This document shows positions 53,120-57,882 of a stretch of DNA of 57,882 nucleotides, piece by piece. The first letter of the stretch is position 1. Each line of letters begins with the position of its first letter. The stretch is taken from assembly GCA_014379965.1 (NCBI GenBank), contig JACMKU010000045.1:1-57882 (forward strand). Reading direction: 5' to 3'. Below the pieces are notes generated by a model. It was not told the DNA's origin. It ran no database searches and saw nothing but the letters and a program-made list of their open reading frames with translations. The position numbers and the translations under genes were made by a program. Origin of the DNA: Chitinophagaceae bacterium. Its GTDB lineage: Bacteria > Bacteroidota > Bacteroidia > Chitinophagales > Chitinophagaceae.

Positions 53120-53258
53120 GGTTTAACGTTTAAGGGTTTAACGTTTAACGTTTTGAAATCAGTAAGACACTTATACTGTCGAACTTATATTTTATCCAAC
53201 TTTCTTGTGAAATTGCGATCTGAAGAACGTTAAACGTTAAACCCTTAAACGTTAAACG
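53120..53258. repeat. Word-repeat palindrome O (GTTTAACG type), 32-base perfect arms
   Basis: Positions 53121-53152 are the exact reverse complement of 53226-53257, the longest perfect arm in the window. The loop is 73 bases. Its right arm ends 3 bases before the stop codon of the PPK2 gene (53261-53263), which reads into the mscL upstream region. Confidence 0.96.
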
Positions 53259-53260
53259 CC

Positions 53261-54010
53261 CTAATCCTCTTTCTTGAGCCCCGGATACTTCATCTCCAAC
53301 CCCTTCAGCAACTTAAGCATCTCCTTGGCAATTGTATATTCTTTAAACCAGTTTTGATCACCAGGAACGATGGTCCACGGAACTTCGTTGCACTGATTAA
53401 ACGCATCTTCGTACACTGCCATGTATTCATCCCACAATTTCGACTCTTCCATGTCTTTCTCATTATACTTCCACATCTTCGCTGGGTTTTCCAGTCGTTC
53501 CGACAGCCGTTCGTGCTGCTCCTCCGGAGAAATATGAAGATAGAATTTGAGAATGTGTGTATTGTTTTGCGTGAGCAATTGTTCAAAATTATTGATCGCT
53601 TTCATCCTTTTCTTCGCGGTCTTTTCATCGATCATTTTGTGAACTCGTGTAATGATGATATCCTCGTAGTGAGACCTATTGAAAATCTGTATCATTCCTT
53701 TAGCTGGCGCGTAGTGATGCACTCTCCATAAAAAGTCGTGTGATAATTCCTCATCGGTCGGCGCCTTAAATGATCTCACGTTGACACCTTGCGGATTCAG
53801 GCCAGTGAATACATTTCTTATTGCCCCGTCCTTCCCACTCCCATCCATACCTTGCAATACAATCAGCACTGAGTGCTTTCCTTCGGCGTAGAGCAGGTTC
53901 TGAAGCTCCCGCAACTCCTCGTGCATCTTCATTGTCTTCTCCTTTGTCTCCTGCTTGTCAAGGTCTTTAGGAGCCCGCGTATCTATATCCTTTAATATTA
54001 TCTCCCCCAT
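53261..54010 (-). CDS. Polyphosphate kinase 2 family protein
   Basis: PPK2 enzymes phosphorylate nucleotides (AMP or ADP, or GDP) from polyphosphate. The 249-residue protein has Walker A GMDGSGKDG (54-62), the polyphosphate-binding Arg-rich stretch NVRSFKAPTDEELSHDFLWR, Walker B-like IFNRSHYED (107-115) and lid residues. The length fits a single-domain short PPK2. Substrate class (I, II or III) is not decided from the sequence. It is cytoplasmic. It stands between palindrome O and a divergent EamA transporter. Confidence 0.93.
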   Translation of the reverse strand: MGEIILKDIDTRAPKDLDKQETKEKTMKMHEELRELQNLLYAEGKHSVLIVLQGMDGSGKDGAIRNVFTGLNPQGVNVRSFKAPTDEELSHDFLWRVHHYAPAKGMIQIFNRSHYEDIIITRVHKMIDEKTAKKRMKAINNFEQLLTQNNTHILKFYLHISPEEQHERLSERLENPAKMWKYNEKDMEESKLWDEYMAVYEDAFNQCNEVPWTIVPGDQNWFKEYTIAKEMLKLLKGLEMKYPGLKKED

Positions 54011-54092
54011 GCTGTTCTAATTTATTCAAATATAAAAAAATAGGCTCGCTATCCACTGTTTTTATGACCTTAGCGTCCGCTAAATGCATAGC

Positions 54093-55001
54093 ATGAGCAA
54101 TAAATTTATAAACTGGTCGATCTTCGTTCTACTATGTTTCATCTGGGGAAGCTCGTTCATACTCATGAAGGAGAGTCAGCGTGGCATGACAGCGCCTCAA
54201 ATTGCCTCCCTGCGCATTTTCTCGGCAGCTCTTGTATTCATACCCTTCGGAATCTTTCACATTACAAAACTTCCCAAAAAGAAATGGAGCCTTATCGCTT
54301 TAACAGGGGTTTTTGGCAATCTTTTCCCCGCGTTCTGTTTTGCCATAGCCATCATGAATATCGATAGTTCGCTGGCCGGGATATTAAATTCCCTCACCCC
54401 CATCTGCGTAGTCACCATTGGCGTTCTCGTCTTTAATGATAAATTCAAAACTCAGAGGATCGTTGGCGTGTTGATCGGCCTGGCAGGTCTATGTCTTACG
54501 ATGGCCGAAAAGGAGATGAGCTTTAACAACTGGGGATATACCCTTCTCGTGATTGCTGGAACCATTTCATATGGCATCAATGTGAACCTGGTCAGCCATC
54601 ACCTGAAACATCTAAATCCCATTTACCTGGCGACTGTCTCGCTTAGTTTCATGTTCATTCCTGCTGCCATTTTACTTTGGTACTATGGTTTCCTCGATCT
54701 CGATTTCAGCGACGAGGTGGTTCAATGGTCGGTGCTTAATTCGGTATTGCTTGGAATCGTAGCCAGTTCCATTGCGACGGTATTATTTTATACGCTGGTT
54801 CAAAAGGCAGGAGGATTGTTTGCGTCGCTTGTTACGTACGGCATTCCGTTCATTGCCCTATTCTGGGGATTCATATATAAGGAGAGCATCACGATTACCA
54901 CGATTGTTGGGCTCGTGATCATTCTGCTGGGAGTATTTTTGGCCAACAGGCCAGAAAGGAAGGAAGTCGAATCGGGACCATTACCGAAACCCTCCCGATA
55001 G
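54093..55001 (+). CDS. EamA/DMT-superfamily transporter
   Basis: The 302-residue protein has ten predicted transmembrane helices in two EamA repeats (FINWSIFVLLCFIWGSSFILMK starts the first; FNNWGYTLLVIAGTISYGINV the second). The motif WGSSFILMKESQ at the first helix is typical of drug/metabolite exporters. A nearby ATG at 54084 is an alternative start. It is divergent from PPK2 and convergent with frr, with only 7 bases between the stops. The substrate is unknown. Confidence 0.88.
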   Translation: MSNKFINWSIFVLLCFIWGSSFILMKESQRGMTAPQIASLRIFSAALVFIPFGIFHITKLPKKKWSLIALTGVFGNLFPAFCFAIAIMNIDSSLAGILNSLTPICVVTIGVLVFNDKFKTQRIVGVLIGLAGLCLTMAEKEMSFNNWGYTLLVIAGTISYGINVNLVSHHLKHLNPIYLATVSLSFMFIPAAILLWYYGFLDLDFSDEVVQWSVLNSVLLGIVASSIATVLFYTLVQKAGGLFASLVTYGIPFIALFWGFIYKESITITTIVGLVIILLGVFLANRPERKEVESGPLPKPSR

Positions 55002-55008
55002 GAACTTA

Positions 55009-55572
55009 TTAGACAGACATGATCTCTTTTTCTTTTCCGGCGAGATGCTTCTCCACCCCGGTAATGTATTTGTCGGTTACCTGCTGCACTTCAGTCTCAG
55101 CATCTTTTGCAGCATCCTCGCTTAGTCCATTTTTCTGCAATTTCTTTATCTGTTCGATCGCATCCCTGCGAATATTTCGAATTGCTACTTTAGAATGCTC
55201 ACCTTCAGCGAGTGCTTTCTTCACTAATTCTCTTCTGCGTTCCTCGGTGAGCGGGGGGAGGAAGATCCGCACAAAGCTTCCATCATTCTGTGGGTTGATA
55301 CCGATATTGGCTGCTATGATGGCCCTCTCTATTGGCTGCAGCATATTCTTTTCCCAGGGCTGTATACTGAGAGTGCGGGCATCCATCACGCTGATGTTAG
55401 CCACCTGGTTAATTGGCATCGGAGCGCCGTAATAATCGACCATGATACCATCAAGCATCTGCGGATTGGCTTTGCCAGCCCTGATCTTGGTAAGCTCTGA
55501 CTCAAGGTGGGAGATGGCCTTTTGCATATGATCCTCCGCGGTTGTGATGATCGAAATTGTATCTTCTGCCAT
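55009..55572 (-). CDS. frr: Ribosome recycling factor
   Basis: RRF frees ribosomes from mRNA after termination, together with EF-G. The 187-residue protein from the ATG at 55572 has the family starting helix (HLESELTKIRAGKANPQMLDGI) and VDYYGAPMPINQVANISV. LPPLTEERRRELVKKA and the end VQQVTDKYITGVEKHLAGKEKEIM also fit. An upstream frame extension is rejected since the ATG fits all homologs in length. Here it is not next to pyrH, unlike in many genomes. Confidence 0.97.
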   Translation of the reverse strand: MAEDTISIITTAEDHMQKAISHLESELTKIRAGKANPQMLDGIMVDYYGAPMPINQVANISVMDARTLSIQPWEKNMLQPIERAIIAANIGINPQNDGSFVRIFLPPLTEERRRELVKKALAEGEHSKVAIRNIRRDAIEQIKKLQKNGLSEDAAKDAETEVQQVTDKYITGVEKHLAGKEKEIMSV

Positions 55573-55641
55573 AGTTTTTTTCTGTTTATTCCTCTCGCTG
55601 AATCGATTGCGGGGTGCCGCAAAGCTAACAAAAGCGGGAGT

Positions 55642-55680
55642 CAAAAAAAAAGCAGAAAGAGGATGATCTTCTTTCTGCTT
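55642..55680 (-). terminator. Rho-independent terminator of the WecA/TagO-like gene
   Basis: AGCAGAAAGA (55651-55660) pairs with TCTTTCTGCT (55670-55679). On the minus strand it is followed by nine Ts (the A-run at 55642-55650). It separates the transferase from frr. Confidence 0.9.
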
Positions 55681-55699
55681 CGAGTATGTTGGAAACGTT

Positions 55700-56869
55700 T
55701 TATTTCTTATCGGCGGTGGCTACTTCGGTCTCCTGGGTAAGGGTCACAACCTTTGATGGCGTTTTCAATTCCATTGCTCCATCCATTCTCTTGGCGATAA
55801 CCATTGGCCTGTTCTGTCTTCTATAATACAATATCCCCAGACCTGAGAAGGCGATGGCGAGCATAATAAGAAGCAGCATAGTTGAACCAAGTGAACGGCC
55901 TGCATAGGCGAGAGCTACGAAGAAGATGTTGATGGCAACGCACGTAAACGTAACTGCGGCGTGGCCCATTCCTCTTGCAAGCAAAAGATGGTGAACGTGA
56001 TTACGATCGGGTGTAAACGGCGACCGTCCGTTGAATATGCGAATCGCGAATACGCGAAGCGTATCGAGGAGCGGCACGATCAATATTGCAAATCCCATCG
56101 CGACGGCAGAACCAATCGGAACTGCTACTGAAGGCTCGCTTGCCACGTTAATAAATTTAATGACAAGGATGGCATTGACTAACCCGATCATCAGCGAACC
56201 CGAGTCCCCCATGAAGATCTTTGCGGGGTGATGATTGAATATTAGAAATGCGATGAGGCTGCCTGCAAGCGCGAAGGCGAGCAGCGCATATGCGTGGTAA
56301 TCTGTGATAAAGAAATAAGTGCCGAAGATCAACATCGTGAGTATCCCCAGGCTCGCGGCCAAACCATCGATGCCGTCGATAAGGTTAAACGAATTGATGA
56401 TAACGATGATCGTTAGGTATGATAGTGCAAGGGCAAAACCTTCGGGTAGCTGCTCGAAGCCAAACAGGCCATGCATGCTGTCAAGGCGGATATGACCAAG
56501 ATGAATGAGTATGGAGGCGGCTACCACCTGGCCGACGAACTTCTTACTAGGCGAAAGCACCACGAGGTCATCCTTTAATCCAAGGAAAAATATCACAAGT
56601 GCCGCTGCGAAGAAATATTGAAATTCATAATTGTACTGTCCTTGAATGGAAAGAAGCGCCGCGAGAAGAAATCCCCCAAATATTCCTACGCCACCGAGAG
56701 AAGCAACGGGATGCGTGTGAACTTTTCGTTCGTCGGGAACATCAAACAACTTCTTTTGATCTGCAATCTGCAAAACAACTGGAATAGCCAGGAAGGAAAT
56801 GATAAAAGACACCGAGGCGGTCAATAATACATCAAGAGACACCGAGGCGGTCAGTAATACATCAAGCAT
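55700..56869 (-). CDS. WecA/TagO-like undecaprenyl-phosphate glycosylphosphotransferase
   Basis: The 389-residue membrane enzyme is predicted to transfer GlcNAc-1-phosphate (or a similar sugar phosphate) from UDP to a lipid carrier, the first step of a cell-surface polymer. It has 10-11 hydrophobic helices and the loops FFLGLKDDLVVLSPSKKFVGQ, NLIDGIDGLAASLG, IFMGDSGSLM and TPDRNHVHHLLLARGMGH. The NHVHH segment fits WecA/TagO better than MraY. Its N-terminus has a 10-residue tandem duplication (LDVLLTASVS twice). Confidence 0.9.
   Translation of the reverse strand: MLDVLLTASVSLDVLLTASVSFIISFLAIPVVLQIADQKKLFDVPDERKVHTHPVASLGGVGIFGGFLLAALLSIQGQYNYEFQYFFAAALVIFFLGLKDDLVVLSPSKKFVGQVVAASILIHLGHIRLDSMHGLFGFEQLPEGFALALSYLTIIVIINSFNLIDGIDGLAASLGILTMLIFGTYFFITDYHAYALLAFALAGSLIAFLIFNHHPAKIFMGDSGSLMIGLVNAILVIKFINVASEPSVAVPIGSAVAMGFAILIVPLLDTLRVFAIRIFNGRSPFTPDRNHVHHLLLARGMGHAAVTFTCVAINIFFVALAYAGRSLGSTMLLLIMLAIAFSGLGILYYRRQNRPMVIAKRMDGAMELKTPSKVVTLTQETEVATADKK
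56808..56867. repeat. 30-bp tandem duplication at the 5' end of the WecA/TagO-like gene
   Basis: Units 56808-56837 and 56838-56867 match at all but two of 30 bases. They add ten residues in frame after the start methionine, inside or just before the first membrane helix. The near identity suggests a recent slippage event. Confidence 0.9.
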
Positions 56870-57103
56870 CGAACAGGGTTTTGCGGTTACAAAAATACGC
56901 TTTAGGGAATTAGTTTAACTCTAGACCAGCAATTTTTTAGTGCTGAATGCATTAATTTTTAATGCACAAAGGGATTTTGTTGGATTTTATTTTTTGATAG
57001 ATTATCAATCTAGGCGGGATTGTACCAAAAAAGTTCGCAAATTTGCAAGCCAATCGCGGTTCGGGGCGGCAATATACACAAATTAAAAGCAATCGGTTTT
57101 AAG
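56870..57103. other. Divergent intergenic region before the transketolase gene
   Basis: No gene is seen. TGCATTAA (56948-56955) pairs with TTAATGCA (56959-56966) across TTT. GCAAATTTGC (57037-57046) is a perfect 10-bp palindrome. Either could be an operator. The region lies between two start codons and must hold both promoters. Confidence 0.4.
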
Positions 57104-57882
57104 ATGGCAGAACTAACGGCAATAGCAACGCAAATAAGAAGAGACATCGTAAGAATGGTTCACGGCTCTGCGAGTGGACATCCAGGTGGGTCACTCGGTT
57201 GTACCGAATACTTTACTGCATTGTATTTCAAGGTGATGCAGCATAACCCCTCCTTCAATATGGATGCAACAGGTGAAGATGTGTTCTTTCTTTCTAACGG
57301 TCATATTTCCCCTGTGTTCTATTCCACGCTTGCCCGCGCAGGCTATTTTGATGTCAAAGAATTGTCAACTTTTCGCAAAATAAATTCCAGACTTCAGGGC
57401 CATCCTGCCACCCATGAACATCTTCCCGGTATCAGGGTAGCCTCCGGTTCACTCGGGCAAGGTATGAGTGTGGCAATAGGCGCCGCGTTGACGAAGAAAC
57501 TAAACGGAGAAGACACAACAGTATATTCTCTTCATGGCGATGGTGAACTAGATGAAGGACAGGTCTGGGAAGCTGCTATGTTCGCTGCGCATCATAAGGT
57601 CGACAATCTCATTTCGACCATCGATTGGAATGGACAACAGATCGATGGACCTACGCAGAAAGTGATGAACCTCGGCAACATCCGCCAGAAGTTCGATGCC
57701 TTTGGATGGTCCACGCTGGAAATGAATGGTAATAACATGGACGAAGTGGTCACTGGGCTTGAAAAAGCCAAATCACTATCGAGGCAAGGCAAGCCTGTCG
57801 CGATACTAATGCATACGATCATGGGTAAGGGAGTCGATTTCATGGAAAACGATCACAACTGGCATGGTGTGGCACCCAATGA
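57104..57882 (+). CDS. Transketolase N-terminal subunit (runs off the window)
   Basis: The frame opens at the ATG at 57104 (MAELTAIATQIRRDIVRM) and continues to the last base, about 259 residues. It has the thiamine diphosphate fold of the N-terminal half of transketolase: SGHPGGSLGCTEY (24-36), SNGHISPVFY and GSLGQGMSVAIG. The TPP motif starts HGDGELDEGQVWEAA and ends with an STIDWNG segment. Split transketolases put the C-terminal half in a following gene. It would serve the non-oxidative pentose phosphate pathway. Truncated by the window edge. Confidence 0.93.
   Translation, partial: MAELTAIATQIRRDIVRMVHGSASGHPGGSLGCTEYFTALYFKVMQHNPSFNMDATGEDVFFLSNGHISPVFYSTLARAGYFDVKELSTFRKINSRLQGHPATHEHLPGIRVASGSLGQGMSVAIGAALTKKLNGEDTTVYSLHGDGELDEGQVWEAAMFAAHHKVDNLISTIDWNGQQIDGPTQKVMNLGNIRQKFDAFGWSTLEMNGNNMDEVVTGLEKAKSLSRQGKPVAILMHTIMGKGVDFMENDHNWHGVAPN

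Noticed and set aside
1..57882. Insertion sequences, phage or integrase genes and tRNA genes
   Set aside because: No transposase, integrase or tRNA cloverleaf was recognised on either strand.

Overview
The window reads as a chromosomal segment of a Bacteroidetes bacterium, most likely of the Chitinophagaceae type. The signs are a SusC/SusD pair, a type IX secretion C-terminal domain, PorT-like and DUF5723 barrels, a propeller hybrid sensor, a bacterial GGGP synthase, adenosylcobalamin-dependent ribonucleotide reductase, and TAnnTTTG-type promoter boxes in place of sigma70 boxes. No rRNA, tRNA, CRISPR array, transposase or phage gene was seen. The assignment comes from gene content, not from a phylogeny.

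Layout: 1-3.9 kb holds a HATPase-like protein, two adjacent clpP genes and clpX, ending in a strong terminator. 4.2-23.7 kb (minus strand) is a large polysaccharide utilization locus (PUL), read by a divergent AraC-type regulator at 24.0 kb. Its order is SusC, SusD, an IPT/TIG surface lipoprotein, a sodium symporter, a GH130 mannosyl-glucose phosphorylase, a cellobiose/mannobiose 2-epimerase, a GH51-like lipoprotein, a CE2-like acetyl esterase, an aldo/keto reductase, GH26, GH5, GH9 and GH27. Together they fit breakdown of acetylated galactoglucomannan: outer glycan capture, removal of acetyl and galactosyl groups, endo-cleavage, disaccharide uptake, epimerisation of mannobiose to mannosyl-glucose, and phosphorolysis to mannose-1-phosphate and glucose. 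25.6-31.9 kb holds two pectate-lyase-like beta-helix proteins, one with eleven PKD-like repeats and a type IX sorting domain.

32.2-57.9 kb is mainly housekeeping and signalling: nrdJ, GGGP synthase, an M28 peptidase, a LytS/LytTR pair, dxs, a subtilase, a propeller sensor kinase with NarL-type regulator and PorT-like barrel, OsmC, scpA, mscL, PPK2, an EamA transporter, frr, a WecA/TagO-like transferase, and the start of a split transketolase.

The most unusual signal is not a gene. From 10.3 to 53.3 kb, fifteen intergenic spots carry palindromic elements built from short tandem words of 7-9 or 14 bp. Most have a left arm of repeated words and a right arm of their reverse complement. Different elements use different words (GTTTAA, GTTGATT, ACGCAAAG, GTGAATGG, AAATGTA, CAATAGGCAATA or CGGGAATC types), but the architecture is the same. 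Thirteen of the fifteen sit at, or even contain, the stop codon of a gene. Most genes with a canonical rho-independent terminator lack one. I know of no named family matching this description.
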